DNA from: Zhengitettix transpicula
Lineage: Eukaryota > Arthropoda > Insecta > Orthoptera > Tetrigidae
Direction of reading: 5' to 3'
DNA length: 64,000 nt
Assembly (NCBI GenBank): GCA_037074705.1
Contig: CM073595.1
Coordinates: 50,463,639 to 50,527,638, forward strand
The notes under the pieces were generated by a model, which was given only the letters and a program-made list of their open reading frames with translations, had not been told where the DNA came from and ran no database searches. Both the position numbers and the translations under genes were made by a program. This document shows positions 37,601 through 50,910 of this stretch, piece by piece. The first letter of the stretch is position 1. Every line of letters begins with the position of its first letter.

Positions 37601-40486
37601 CTAGCTACTTAGGTTAATTGTCTTGGTAAAAGTAATAAACTTCTTAATGAAGCAGAATGCAATGCATCAACATAATCAATTTTTTTTCAATGTCAGCATT
37701 TTATTTTGTGTGACTGTACAATGTTAAGTTAAAATGAGCTATTTATCAGTTCCTGTATTTGAAAGATATGTTTGACCAGTTAAAAATATTAGCATGAATT
37801 TGTGCGTGATGGTACCACTATCAGGGTGAAACATTCAAATATCACGAGTTCAAAAATATTGTCAATGGTTTTAAAATTTATAGGTGGTTTGATAAATCAT
37901 TTTCATTGCTGATGTCTAAGGATGGTGTTGCCGCTATCAACTTCGAGCACTCGTGGGGCGATGGTGTGGCTGTATTGAGGTTCATACAAGAGAGTTTCAG
38001 TGATACTACTAAAAAACCAAGAGTTCATCCTGATACAGATACAGCTGACTGCAATCCAGATAAAATGGTTAGAAAGTTAGGTAATACAACTTTATTATTA
38101 TTTTCATATGTGGCCAAGTCAGTTAGTATTCACATACCTATTTCAATGTTCTTTGTGTTGCCTTCCAACCAACCATCAACATATTTGTATTTGCTTGTGG
38201 GAAGTTTTAGCATGGACACACTATTTTACTTTGTGATATGGCTGTGCCATTTGGTATGTCAATCGATAGAGAAGTTTATACATAGGCTAGTGCAGAATGA
38301 GCAAAATGTCAGGTTGACTACTCTCATCTATTTCTGGAAGTCACATTGATTCAATGAAAATTGTAGTGCGAAACCATTGAAAATTATTCATTGCGCTGAT
38401 TGAATCTCATAAAGTAGCCTCCAAACCAGATTGTCAAAATACATAGGAAAAATGCTATGCCAACAAAGAAGTGTGAATGAGATTTATAGTTCTGTGATTC
38501 CATCCCATAATTAAAATTAATTAATTTTACTATCATATCCACTATACAACTTTTCTGCAATACTATACAGCAACTTTCGGTCTCTGTGAACTTTAAACTC
38601 TCCACCAGTAATTTTTGCCAAATTTTTAAGATCATTGAAATATTTTAAATATGAAGCAAGTTATTGAAAACATTTAATGAAATGTATAAAATTTTGAAAA
38701 CTACTGTATTATTGAAATATTTTAGAGCTTAAAGATACATTTTTGCATGATTTGCAATATTAGTAAGGATAGCTACAGAAGGTGGAGAGTATTGATACTG
38801 TAAATGAGAAGGTGGTGAAGTTATTAGTAGCCAATATATAATTTGGTACGTTAAACTTATTAAGATTTCAGTCCCAGTTATCGTATAGAATACAATTGTT
38901 AATTGAAATTAATGATTTTTTTTTTCATGTTAAGGTTTTTAAAGTTATTTTTTTTTATACAGAATTTAAGCTAGATGATAAAGCAAAGAATTATATTGGA
39001 GATGCAAAAAAGAAGTACGAAAGATTTTGCAACTCTTTGAGCCTTAATATATTTGAATTTCCTGGATTTGGAAGAAAATTATGCAAAAAACACCGAATTA
39101 GCCCTGACTCTGTAATGCAATTGGGATTCCAGGTAAAATGTTATAATCTGAAATATGGTTCTAACTAAAATTGTTTCTTTTAACATTGTCAAATTTGTGA
39201 ATATTTGATTAAATATCACCAATCCACAGCTTGGAACACAATTTTGAAATTGATTTTGCATTCATTCTTTACAAATATGTTTCTTCAAATAGGTGCTCAT
39301 ATTTTTAAATGATTGTTATAAATCTCTATTGTGTAATACTGGACAGTGTTATTACATATATTTTATTAATTTTTAGCTTGCATTTTATAAGCAAACTTCA
39401 AAATTTGTTCCATCATACGAATCGTGCAGCACAGCAGCTTTCAGACATGGTCGAACTGAAACAATTAGGCCTTGCACCACAGCAACAAAGGTAGTTTTTT
39501 CTCCTTACAGGACCATAACGTTGAGTATGGCTTAATGAAATAATGTTGTATGTAATTAATTTTTTTAAACAGGAATTTTGTGAAGTGTTGTCCAGTAATA
39601 AGTCAAACAATTCAGATCTCAAGAATTTGCTGAAAAATTGTTCAGAACTTCATGTGCAACTAACAAAAGAAGCTGCCATGGGTATGTATTCACAATTTTA
39701 CTTTCAATTTGCTCTAGAATAGAGCCATCAAGCAATTTTAGTAAACTATTACCTATTATGAAAGTTTTGTGCTGCAAATTAAGTTAAAGTAATTTTACTA
39801 TTCATACAGGAAGGTGATTTATACAGTTAATTTCACAGCAAAGGTCATGGAATGTTTGTGGCAGTTTTGTTATATACATTTACATTTGGTTGACTTGTGT
39901 CCAATGATACAGTATAAATGTTTTGAATGACACTGACTTAGGAATGTAAACTTATGTGACCGTAAATTTAATTTTTTAGGCCAAGGTTTTGACAGACATT
40001 TGTTTGCTCTGCGAAAAATTGCCGAAATGAAAGGAAACATCCCAGCTATTTTTCAGGATCCTGCATACCAGTCAATTAACAAAAATATTATTTCCACATC
40101 TACTTTAAATTCTGAAGTTGTAATGGCTGGAGCTTTTGGGCCAGTTGTACAAAATGGATATGGAATTGGGTAATTTTTTAAAATTAATGTGTGGAACATA
40201 CTGATTGTTTTTACAAATCACATAAGAAATATATTCATATTCTAAACAACCCTAAACAAAGCTTTTCTCTAACTTGAACTGTGTATGGAGATATTAAATT
40301 TGTCAATATTTGAAATATCAAGAGTTTTCTAATGTTGCACAATTTTTCAGGTACACAATTTTGGAGGACTTTCTTGGTTGTATTGTGAGCAACTATCCAC
40401 CTCACAGAGATGGGATAGATTTTGTGGAGTGTTTAAAATCCTCATTCGAAGACATTTACAAGATACTGCTGAAAACTAAGAATTGA
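34638..40486 (+). CDS. CPT2: Carnitine O-palmitoyltransferase 2, mitochondrial
   Basis: Transfers long-chain acyl groups from acylcarnitine back to CoA on the matrix face of the inner mitochondrial membrane, feeding beta-oxidation. Twelve exons: 34638-34670, 34775-34818, 35696-36106, 36208-36349, 36423-36579, 36884-37154, 37884-38080, 38963-39132, 39377-39490, 39573-39681, 39980-40169, 40351-40486. They sum to 1974 nt, 657 residues, against 658 in human. Residues 1-26 are basic and lack acidic residues, as in a mitochondrial presequence. Family motifs: [62 protein letters not shown] with catalytic His375, [31 protein letters not shown] and the STS motif at 588-590. No lesion is visible. An acceptor at 34614-34616 before the ATG implies an upstream untranslated exon. 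It converges with Eaf. Confidence 0.97.
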
Positions 40487-41340
40487 GGTGAACAATTGAT
40501 TTTTAGAAATAATGTTACCAAATAAATCTTTGTAGTAGAGTTTACTACAACCCCTCCACCATAGTCTTGCAAAATACAATAAATTCAGGCTATGGCAGGA
40601 ATAGTGACTGAACCCACATTTCTTGTTCTTTAGATTTTGCTGGTTTAAGCATATTAAAATTAGTTAAATTGTATTATATAATTAAAAATCACATTTTGAA
40701 AATTATCAAAATGTGGACATAACTAAAAATATAAAGATTGTTGTCAAATGAATCTTATTTACCTCTATTAGTTAGACCACTGTTGTTCTCATATCTTCAA
40801 TTAGTTGCAAAACATAATACTTGTTTCTTATTTCCAAAATTTTCTACTGGTCATATTTTTTATCTTTTTCTGGTATGACCTTGCATATAATAAAAATTAA
40901 AGTTGGAGAAATCCACTAAAGACATTTCACATATTAGAAAAGAATTATAAACTAATAACTTACTTATTACATTATGTAGCCAAATTATTATCAATCATGA
41001 ATCTTATTAATTATTAATTAACTGTTTCAGTTGTGCATGTTGTTAAACGGAATGATTTTCAAGGACCCACAGTGTGGTAATGGCGATGAAATGTCTTAAT
41101 GATTTTAAAGGAGTAACTTCAATGAATGAATTTCATGGAGCAGAAGTGAAGAAACTGTAAAATGTTATTCAATGAACAGCGAAGAAAGGTGATTAAGCAT
41201 CGGCAAGAAACTTCACGGATGATGCAAGGAAGAAGTTATATATTTTTATAATACTTGCTTAGAAATCATGTATTTTTATTTTACTTTTTCATGAAAAGTC
41301 TTTGTTATATTGCTCATTTGAATAAATTCATTTATAATTG
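40487..41340 (+). other. CPT2 3' flank and likely 3'UTR
   Basis: AT-rich sequence with AATAAA hexamers at 40521-40526 (35 bp after the stop) and 41321-41326. The later one is followed by a T/G-rich stretch (TGATGCTGTTTTATTTTGCC) typical of a cleavage site. Either or both could be used. Confidence 0.5.
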
Positions 41341-41790
41341 ATGCTGTTTTATTTTGCCATACAAATATTAAAAAGAGGAAATGCAGTTTATTAATTTCAG
41401 TTGAGATAAAAATAACTTCTCAATCTATTATCAAATTGAGAATTTATAAGATTTTGAAGTTGCAATGGCAAAAGAATGAACTTAAAAGAAATATAATTTA
41501 AAACAAACAACAAAGAAATGTTATATAATTGTGAATATAATTGTGCAACAGTGAATAAAAGGCTGTACAATGCTTTGAACACAAGCAGTGAAAAAGTGCA
41601 AGATTTTGAAGAAATTTCTCAATTATGATGAGTCATAGCGAATACACAATTTTTTAGGAATACTGTAGAAATGTATAAAGGCTTTGAAGGAGCAACAGCA
41701 AAGAAAAATGTCAGATAATGTGCTTGAATGAGGAACAGCTGAAAAATATCTATGAATGAGCAATGGCTAAGAAACTTCAATTTTAGTGCA
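41040..41790. repeat. Degenerate short repeat (GAA-GCAACRGC-AAGAAA type)
   Basis: Short related phrases recur, such as CAATGAACAGCGAAGAAA, GAGCAACAGCAAAGAAA, GAGGAACAGCTGAAAAA and GAGCAATGGCTAAGAAAC. The last three are about 30-40 bp apart. Copies are too divergent for firm boundaries. They straddle the distal CPT2 polyadenylation signal. Confidence 0.35.
41321..41326 (+). terminator. Possible CPT2 polyadenylation signal (distal)
   Basis: AATAAA followed within 20-30 bp by a T/G-rich element. A proximal AATAAA at 40521-40526 is the alternative. Confidence 0.4.
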
Positions 41791-42299
41791 CATTATAAAA
41801 CTGACGGAAAACACAATATGGCCTGATGATCAAAAGTTTCCCCAATGTGGGAATAGTAAGTTCTGGTTCAAAGGAGGACAATCTAGCTAGCGTTCCCAAC
41901 GTCATTGACCGATAAACTTGCCGTCACATTTTGGAGGACCAATTCAACTTAAAACTCACATTAAGCACCATTCTCCACTTTGCTACAGCAAGCTGTATTG
42001 CCCAAAGCCACCATAGGTTGTGTGGAGATGGTATTTCTGACACATTTAACTTAGATTTTCTCAGGGTTTCAGCCATAGACATTTCTAGACTCGGGGCCTA
42101 ATACCAGAATTGGTCAGATTCACTGCACTAAATTATATGGTAAAAAAACTGTCCTGCAGAAGCATACAAGTTGAATCACAATTGCTTAGGATCCTATGCA
42201 ATACAAGCAAATGACCAAAGCCAATGTGAATTTTCTGTCTCTCTATAGACAGAGTATCTATAACTGCCTTCACAATTATCCAAGCTGTAACTGGAAGAA

Positions 42300-43400
42300 C
42301 TAACAATAACAATGAAATCACACAAAAACTTAGCCTTCATGCACAAATTTAAAAATATGTTCTCACAATTGATAAACCAGAACAGCATGATAATAAACAT
42401 GCTTACTACAATAATATAGATTTACCAAATAATGGCCAACTCTATAAGAATATCAGCATGGAACTCAAATGATCTCAACCACCATATTCAGGAATTAAAC
42501 CTATTCCTAAAGCGGAACAAAAATGCTATACTACTAATTTCAGAATGACACTCAACATCTAATACTGTAATAAAAATACCCCATTATTAGTTGTACTATG
42601 CAAATCATCTGTACAGGACTGCACACACAGGCTCAGCAATTATAAACAATCTGCAATAGATCACTACCAGTTACCATCCCCTATACTACAAAATCCAGTG
42701 TGCTTTGATAAAAGTCAATCAACTACCCTGGCCAGAAACCATCGGAGCAATCTATTGCCCAACTAGGCACTCTATTTCACCCAATGAGTTTCAAGAACTC
42801 CTACTATTTTTTTCAACAGTGTTTCTAGTGGCCGGAGACTGGAATGCAAAACATACTGTGTGGGGTTCTAAACTAACCACTATTTGCTACCATACAGCAG
42901 AACAACCCAAGATTCAAGTCAACTGGTAAACCAACATTTTGGCCAACAGGCTTTCACAAACTCCCAGGTCTACTAAACTTTGCCACCACTAAAGATATCT
43001 CCGAGATATACAACAAAATTGGAAAGTAACTTCAACATAGTCTCTGACCATTACTCTGTGTTTTCTATATAATGCTGGTACTCAATGTTATCACAACCAG
43101 CGAGGCTCTGTACTGTTAAAATGAACTGGGAGAAATTTCAACAATATATCAACAACAAAATTGTCGCATAAAATGCACACACCAAGTGAAATAGATGAAA
43201 CTGTGGAGTACATCACACAGCTCATTCAAAAAGCTGAATGGGAAGCTACTCTGCTCAATATTAAAAACACCTCTGAGATCATCAATATACCACTTCATAT
43301 TAAGAAAATGTTAGTAGAAAAACGTAGTCTGTGCTAAATGGCAAATAACCTAAAATCCTCAACACTGGACTATACTAAACAATCTAAAAAAATGTTTAAC
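42300..43400 (+). mobile_element. Jockey-type LINE, ORF1 end and endonuclease
   Basis: ORF1 ends with MFSQLINQNSMIINMLTTII and a stop near 42420, just before the ORF2 ATG at about 42434. ORF2 reads ISAWNSNDLNHHIQELNLFL, then LLISE followed by a TGA, later TIGAIYCPTRHSISPNEFQE and FLVAGDWNAKHTVWGS, the conserved end of the APE-type endonuclease. Near 43000 a block reading SEIYNKI..FNIVSDHYSVF marks the SDH catalytic motif. Several stops and indels break it, and no reverse transcriptase follows. It lies between the convergent CPT2 and Eaf genes. Confidence 0.82.
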
Positions 43401-44518
43401 TGACACATACCAAGAGCTGTATTTTCATTACTTGCAAGGATTGGATTTGGATATTTGTGGTTTATTTGTACCTGATAGTTGCAGTCCACTATTGGAGAAT
43501 CTAAAAATCTTGAAAGCATAATCTTCTTTATGTCAATTGTGCAATTCCTTTCAAGTGAATTATTCATTCCTAAATTTCAATTGTTCTGTTTGTATAGAAA
43601 ACAATATAATGTATGCTAATAATAATAATTATTATACTGCTATATAACTTGGCACTTTATCCACTTACAATCATAATTCTATTGAGTAGATAATTATTTA
43701 ATTTTAGTGCCAAGGAGTAAAGCCACATATTAATTTTAGCAATGACACCGAACAAGCATGCAGGCTGGTGGAGTTGGGCGTGCGATAGCTCCCTTCTACT
43801 GGTCCGCATGAGCAATGAGCCACCACGTGCGGACCAAACAGAGTTCATCCCTTGTGAACATCCTGGTCTGAACCTAGGCTACAGTGGTGAATAAAAAATT
43901 AAGCAATATATTTATAGCATTCCTTGAAAACTAAAGGAAGACTGAGTAAGCAGTGGTGGTAAAGAAAAATGTTCACTGAGATGCAATGACAAATGTTAAA
44001 AACAATTTGATATGAAACAGATGATAATATTAAAAATTTTGCGAGAATGACACCCGAGGATTTTGTATTTATGTTAAATAGTGTCACAAGGCTACAATCA
44101 AGCGAAAAGATTGGACATTTCAAAAAGCTTATCTGCCCAAGAATGCATAGATGGCAAACCCTGTCCACACTGAGCCCAAACCGAACTTGTGCTCACTTTG
44201 ATGTACTGACTGATTGGGTCGACACGAACGCTGCCGCATGCTCAGACGCACTCATCTGAGCAAAAACAAGGCAAACGAATGCTCATGCTCATGTGAATAC
44301 GTGGCTTAAGGTGTGTGTATAAGGAAAATGTGACAAGGTCAAATTAAATAACACATTTGGATAGTCCTCTCGTTTTCCTACCCAAATGTGTTATATATAA
44401 TCATTAATACAATTGGAGTTTATGCAGTCAATGCACTTTAGTACTACTGCTGTATCGCAAAGGAATATACATTTATAATACATAGTTTTATGTATACTGA
44501 TTCATCCAATATTTAAAA
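43401..44518. other. Gene-free DNA between LINE relic and Eaf 3'UTR
   Basis: Contains a GC-richer patch at 43740-43880 and another at 44150-44300, both without recognisable coding or tRNA features. Eaf transcripts probably end somewhere in the right-hand part, but no clear - strand AATAAA stands out. Confidence 0.4.
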
Positions 44519-44660
44519 GTACCAACATGGAGCATATTAAAACAATACTTTTGTACAGGTACAGTACGATATGAACGTGTCTCCAACCAGTAGAATGTAC
44601 CAACATGGATCAGTTAAAAAACAATTTTGTACAGGTACAGCACGATATGACAGTCGAATG
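44519..44660. repeat. Two-copy 78-bp tandem duplication in the Eaf 3'UTR
   Basis: The unit starting GTACCAACATGG at 44519 recurs at 44597 (period 78). Both copies share TTTTGTACAGGTACAG and ACGATATGA. It lies 40-180 bp beyond the Eaf stop on the - strand. Confidence 0.75.
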
Positions 44661-44696
44661 GTAGAGTTAATATGCCATTGGTTTCCTTCCAATATT

Positions 44697-47600
44697 CTAT
44701 TCGCTATCAGAGCCAGTACTAGACAGCTGCAGATCTCCATCTAATAGGTCAGCTGCAGAGACTGGTGGGACATCGATCCATCCTGTAATATGTTAAATTT
44801 TTCAATGTAATGCAGCTCTAAAATTGTTGGCAAGTCAAATTCACTGGTACCTTAGTGACTAAAATATGTAAGAAATCATATTTTAATTCTTGTAACCAAG
44901 ACAAGTAACATCAGTTTATAATGAGTATAGAAATGTTCAGCAATTAGGTAAGAGAAGCTGTAGCATTATAGGTGGAATACTGTCCTATATGCATTGTTAA
45001 AGAATTTTGTGTAAATTAATATATGAAAAAATGAAAAATTTATGTCTGATTGAAAATTATACATATATAAAATTATATAACATATACTTTAATCAATGTA
45101 AATCCCACACACTTACCATTGCTTTTAGGTGGCATACTTTGTACGGGTCTCTGTTCAACTTCCGAATCTGATTCAGAGCTTAAGCCGGTAGACGAACTAG
45201 AGGATTCTGTCAGCGAAGGGTTCACAGGCCTTTGTTGCTACGTAAAAGAAAATAAATTAAAATCTAAAATTTCTATAATGAAAAAATTTAGAATCCATGA
45301 TAACAGAAGAAAATCAATTTAATGTAAAATGATTGTGCTAAAAAAATTCTGTATTATCATCCACAATATTGGAATTTAGTAATATCTTATTTGATGAATT
45401 TCCAGTTGTAAAAATGTTTATAACACTACTTACACAAAAACCACAGTGATATGGCAAACAATCAACAGACTTAAATTGGACATGCTTTAATTTTTTTACT
45501 ATTTATTTATATAGTTTCAAATCTGAAGCAGATATGTTACATCATTAAATACTAAAATTACAGAATATTTGAACTATATAAAATGAGAGAATATTAATAA
45601 AAATATTTACATCTCAATTGGTTTAAATAATGCTAATAATTCATTGAAATATGAAAATAAAAAATATATGAATTAATGGGAACTACACAGTATTCTTAAT
45701 TTTAGGTTGAAAACTTCAGTGTTTGAAGTAGTTCATTGTGAAAAATGAAATATTACTTCTGTTCAGGCTTGGTATTGGGAGATAGCCTTCTCTCAATGAC
45801 TGAACTTATGTCAGCACTACAAGTATGACTAATAAGGCAGTGCCACACATCCCAAGTCTTAGCATACAATTTCATTCCTTTTGTAAACCATTTTGGACAA
45901 TAAAAAACCAAATGTACTGCACACCTGAGTGCAGTAAATATATTGTCATAAAAATATTTATAATTGGATCCTACCATTATTTCCATGGCGGGTTTCTCAA
46001 ATTCTGGACTTTTTCGAGTTTCCTGATTATTTGAGATTGCAGTAGAGTTTCCATATCTGCTACAATTTCCAAAGTTTACATCAATGTTATCATCCAAGCC
46101 TATGATGGGAAGACTCGCTGCAGTTGGGGATTTGTGCTGAGGCCTAGTCGGACTCCGAGAAGGATGGGACGGAGAAGCGTGAAGGGGAGAATGACGAGGG
46201 ATGAGAGTTGACAGAGATGAAGCCATCTGGTGAGTTTTTGAGAAACCAATTTTCTTGTTTATCCTTAACGAAAGTTTACGCTGGGAATTTTTGGATTTAG
46301 AGTCAACTGTGCTCGTGGACGGTATGGGCTTTACAGCAGCTGGAGCAGCTTTCTCTATTCTACAAATAACAAAAAGTAAATAATAAAAAATCACACATTT
46401 TGATATATATTACAACATATTACAAACTAAGTAAATTCAAAATGCTTAATAAATGATATACACCAACCTGTGAACATAAAAATAGTAATATTTTATATTC
46501 TCAAATGACTCATTTTATCTGTCCATGCAGGTATAAATGGTACGTGTCATAGATTGTAATTACAACCAAACTTCACTTTACATTAAGTACAGAAAATTAA
46601 AATTTTTTAATCACTTCTGTACTCGGTTCCTTAAAGACCCAAAATGAATACACTTTGTAACCAACCAAATGTGCAGGCATATATTAAATAATTTTATCAT
46701 GATTACAACTATTAAGAATAAATATAAAATGTTTTTACTATGCTGTTAAAATAATAGTTCAATTTACTTAAACATGTAAGCTATTTCTTAATTATGAGAT
46801 AAACAAAATTTAATTTATTGAAATGGTTTTGAATGAAGAAATTTCATTTTAAAATCTAAAGTATGTTATTAGGTATGCCATGAATTTTAGAAGTCAATAG
46901 AAGTGACTAAAGGTTGATATTTGAAAGCAATGGAAGAATGAAAGGAAGAAATATAAGTAAGAAAAGAGGACACAGGGACAATCTAAAAAATTCTTTCTCT
47001 TCATCTTAAGGGAAGCAAGTATTATTTCCATCGTTTTCTATCCAAGAGGACAGGGTTAGTTTAAAATACAATTAATCACTATTGAAATTTAGGAGGAAAT
47101 ATCCTAAATTTAGAATTAGAAAATTGTGTATCTTGAGTAAATATTTGCATAATTCATACCTAGTTTTCTTGACTTGTACATTCGTTGATAACTTTTCTAA
47201 AATGACTTCTCCAGTTGCTCTGTCAAATATTAGAACACATTCTTTTTGATAAGGTTTTTGTGAGCCTTTGAAAATTGTTTGAGGAGTTCCAGCCTTATCT
47301 TGATGGGGCAGAGTCACCGACACTTGCTGATTATCCCCGACATCAACTGTTGCCACTTTACGAGTGTCCACACTTGCTGGTTTGAAATCATCTTGAAATA
47401 GAAATAATACAACACAGTTTTTCAAGTGAATATAAAATAGAATCAGCATATTCTTGTATCTTTTACCAGGAAATTTATTAATCGAAAATTTGGTACAGCA
47501 GTAGTACAACCTGAATTATAACTTTTAAAGATGAATTATTACAAGAATTACTTCAAACCACAATGACAACTAAATATATAACCAACTTATATCTAATCTT

Positions 47601-49339
47601 AACACACAACAGTAAAGTGTGAGAAAAACTGCTAATTTTGCATGATACGTGTGGCATTACAAAAGACTCACCCAGTGTAAGATCTCAGGTAACCAATCAG
47701 GCAAGTAATACTGAAATACAATTTGATGCATAGCTCTGCCATCAACATAAGCTTTGGACAAACACTTTGCTTGAAGCTATCACTTAATGACAATTTCAGG
47801 GTGATCTGTCAAAACAATATATTATGACAATATTCTCACTGTTGATTATAATCAAGCGAGTGGTGTTTTGCAATTACATACAATTGGCCCAGACATGGAA
47901 GAATAACAATAATCTGATATTTAGTGTAAGCTGAGTAGAGGTATTTTGAAGAGGGATTAATTAAATGAAAACAAAGAAGCAGCATATTCAGCATTACAAA
48001 TGGCAGAAGTACGTATTTTTGAAAATAAATTATTTTTCTGTGCAAGTATTCTCTTTAAAGTGGCAGGTGGTTTGTTTTAAAAGGAAAACTCTGATTATAC
48101 TAAGCTTGAATTGTTGCCCAGGCTGGAAATAAAAATAAGATGGCATTCGAAAATTATGAAAGAATCCATTTATATGTAGTTTGTGAATTCTGAAGTTATT
48201 AGACAAGATACCAATGATATGGTGCAACCTTCTTCCTGATAGATTCTTCAGAAATAATATATTTTAAGATAATAAAAATATCAAAAATTAAATTATAGAA
48301 TTTTTTAAAAATGGTATTGCTTTTCATAGTACCCAGTAATTATGGCAAGCAGCACCAGTGTGTAAAAATAGTGTCTTGCACAATGCAAAGCCTCAAAAAT
48401 ATGTGCAAGTAGGAAGGATGATTATATTGTTAAGACATACATGGAAGAAATACAAAAAAGAAGTATTGCAATAAAGTCTACCCATTAGTTATTGTGATTA
48501 ATTATATTTAGCATTTGCTATAGCTAGAGAAAGTAGAGTTCTCGTTTGTAGATTTGTCTTTTGATGATCTAAACCAACAAGTTTAATGCTAATCATGCAT
48601 CAAAGGTATAGTGGTACCATGTGCATAGATTATAGTTTCTCAGAGTTCAGCTGTGCACATTATACTTTAAAGAGTGACAATAACACATCAATGAAGCAAT
48701 CGTACAATACATCTAGTTCCAAACAGAATGCTAATAAGAGAAAGCTGTGCCAACATGCTACATGGAAATCAAAAAAAATTTGAGACAAAGACAACAATGG
48801 TCAATTTTATCCCATTCAGCTCTAATATGAATATCAGAGATACTATAGCCTGTTAAATAAAAATTTTGAAGAGAGACTACACATTAATATAAAATTGTAA
48901 TTACATATCAGTACATAACCCACATGTACAGATTTACCAGACATCAGTAAAGTGTCAAACTAACAGTTCAATAAACAGTTCTCCGGTATAAATCCAGAAA
49001 CTTTGAAAAATGTATAAAAGTTAGCTATATATTAACTATTTATTTGACAAATTCACCAGTACAGCCTTCATCCACAATAACAATTGATTGCAAAATAACT
49101 AAACACAATCGATGAAAATGTCCTGGGAGACATTAGTGACAGGTAAATATTAAATGTCAGCTACCTTCATGAAGGAATTTTTGATGTATTAACAAGTTTA
49201 ACGCTAGTTAAACACTAAAACCGATGACACCATAAAACTTACATTTGAAAGTATGGAATGATGATGCTTTGTTGTTGGTGAAGCTGTGGCCAAACTTCAG
49301 TTCCTTGACTTCTGGCCCCAGGCCCAGCTTTTGGGCCAT
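44697..49339 (-). CDS. Eaf: ELL-associated factor (Eaf)
   Basis: Eaf binds the elongation factor ELL and works in the nuclear super and little elongation complexes that stimulate RNA polymerase II. Five coding exons, transcription order: 49339-49243, 47391-47160, 46359-45975, 45237-45117, 44782-44697; 921 nt, 306 residues plus TAG. The N-terminal EAF domain (~1-105) shows SFHTFKYDFKPASVDT, VTLPH, TIFKGSQKPYQKECVLIFD, TGEVILEKLS and NVQVKKTR, near identical in spacing to human EAF1/2. The middle is basic and Ser/Pro-rich. Then comes a Ser/acidic stretch (TESSSSSTGLSSESDSE), and the C terminus DLQLSSTGSDSE matches the conserved activation tail. Start choice: ATG at 49339 has A at -3 and G at +4. 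An in-frame ATG 11 codons upstream (49372) has a poorer context, and a TAA at 49403-49405 limits the frame. Confidence 0.96.
45238..45974. other. Eaf intron 3
   Basis: AT-rich intron between Eaf coding exons; nothing else seen. Confidence 0.6.
46360..47159. other. Eaf intron 2
   Basis: AT-rich intron with a purine-rich patch near 46920-46980 on the + strand; no further feature. Confidence 0.6.
47392..49242. other. Eaf intron 1 (coding)
   Basis: 1.85-kb AT-rich intron. Short frames on both strands lack any recognisable domain. Confidence 0.6.
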
Positions 49340-49405
49340 ATTACCATCATTAGCTTGTTTTGCTCTCCTCATTAGACCAGTTTTTCTATTTTCTTGTGAG
49401 GATTA

Positions 49406-50210
49406 CTGTTAAAAACAATACTTTTCCTTTAATAAATTAGACACAGCGAAAAGTGAGATTGACACACAGAGCAAACACAGTCCATTTCGGAAATAAGACG
49501 AGAACTCAATCATTATGAACTCACAACTATACTTAAACTTCATGCAGAATTCTGCATTTAAATATTCGGTAAATTAAAGAAGCTCAGCGTAAATTGCACA
49601 AATATGGAACAACGTACGGCCTAAATGACACAGAGCGAAGACCCCACATATGTCCAGGAGAAACTAATTGTCCGCGATTACTACAAAATGAATAATCCCG
49701 TATCGGTGCAAGTCATTTTCCATTCATATTCTGTATCGTGGCTTTTCAAGTTACGTCAAAAAATAGAATTTCAGCAGGTTTGAACAAGGTTCACCACACG
49801 TTTAAACTGAATGACCACAACTTAAATACGAGTTTTTGTGGCAAAGACTTGACCTCGTTTCAGTTTCTCCAGAGAATATCATCGAACATTTAACATATCT
49901 TCATTCGCACTTTTGAGTTGAACATGCTGCTAACTGAGAGCGGAACCAACACGAAACCAATGCTCGAAAGTTTCATATGTGAGCAACGTGGTTCCGTTGT
50001 GGTTAGACGGGGTCGCCACCTGTTACTGTGTAGTGTCGGCCGATGATAACAGATGGCCCCGGGACAACTGTCAAAACCGCAGTGAATATCTGTGGAGGAC
50101 AGACATCAAAATTCATTCGATATAATACAGAATATTCCAAAGTCATGTCTTTCTCCGCCGCCCAATAAAGCGAAGGACTGCCTTAATTGTCCGTGGAACC
50201 GTCGATGGTG
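49406..50210 (-). promoter_or_regulatory. Eaf 5' region and likely promoter
   Basis: On the - strand an acceptor-like GTTTTTAACAG (cag at 49408-49406) precedes the Eaf start exon. The 5'UTR is therefore probably spliced, with a first exon further right. The stretch from about 49600 to 50200 is richer in GC and CpG than the flanking DNA and is the best promoter candidate. I cannot place a TATA box or start site. Confidence 0.4.
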
Positions 50211-50628
50211 CAATGTGCTAAACTATCAACAGAACCACAGAATTCGATGAAGGGTGGCAAGTAGAAAAGACTGGGGGGGTCACTTCCGAGAAGAACAAAA
50301 AGAACTTATTGAAACGTATACATTCACATAGCCGAAGAGCATTAAAAACATAAATTAACGTAAAATAATAAGTGTGCAATAACGGAAAAATACTAACTAG
50401 AATAATTTGTAAAATAGTTGAAGACTTTGAAGACAATGAGAAAATACTTTGATTGTTCATGGCATTATCAAGATTCCCACGTATTTTCTAGATACGCAAT
50501 ATATACGAATTATTTTATTAGGAACAGAGTAGAAAAGACTCGACTCATAACACAACGTAAACTGTTTACTGTTATTTCTACACAAGACAAATATATATTA
50601 TTTCTAAATATCTTATCTTCCTTATGAT

Positions 50629-50910
50629 AAAAACTTTGCTTTACATTTTCTACTCAGAATAATTGCGTAATTTATTATGGATCATCATTATGTTATTATT
50701 ATTATTATTTACATACTCTATTACTACTGTACACAAAATTGTTTGTGTTGCACTTAAATGTATACTGCTTTAAGGAAAATTATTTTAAAACTATTTGTAC
50801 TAAGAATTGTTTATTGGATGTAAAAAATAACAAAATGATTAATATTCTAAAATACACAATTAATCTAAATATAACTTTGAATTTAGATCCTATTTCTTGC
50901 TTGATTCAAA
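50629..50910 (+). repeat. Left copy of a ~280-bp direct repeat
   Basis: Shares with 52972-53240 a colinear series of near-identical blocks: CTTTGCTTTACATTTTCTAC, CACAAAATTGTT.GTGTTG, TTTTAAAACTATTTGTAC and GAGAATTGTTTATTG (AAGAATTG here). The two copies have diverged noticeably and lie in the same orientation either side of a LINE. They could be old LTRs, two copies of a short element, or a segmental duplication. Confidence 0.7.

Noticed and set aside
45753..46394. Whole 213-codon - strand open frame as a single exon
   Set aside because: Only 46359-45975 matches Eaf in phase; both ends run past good splice sites into intron.
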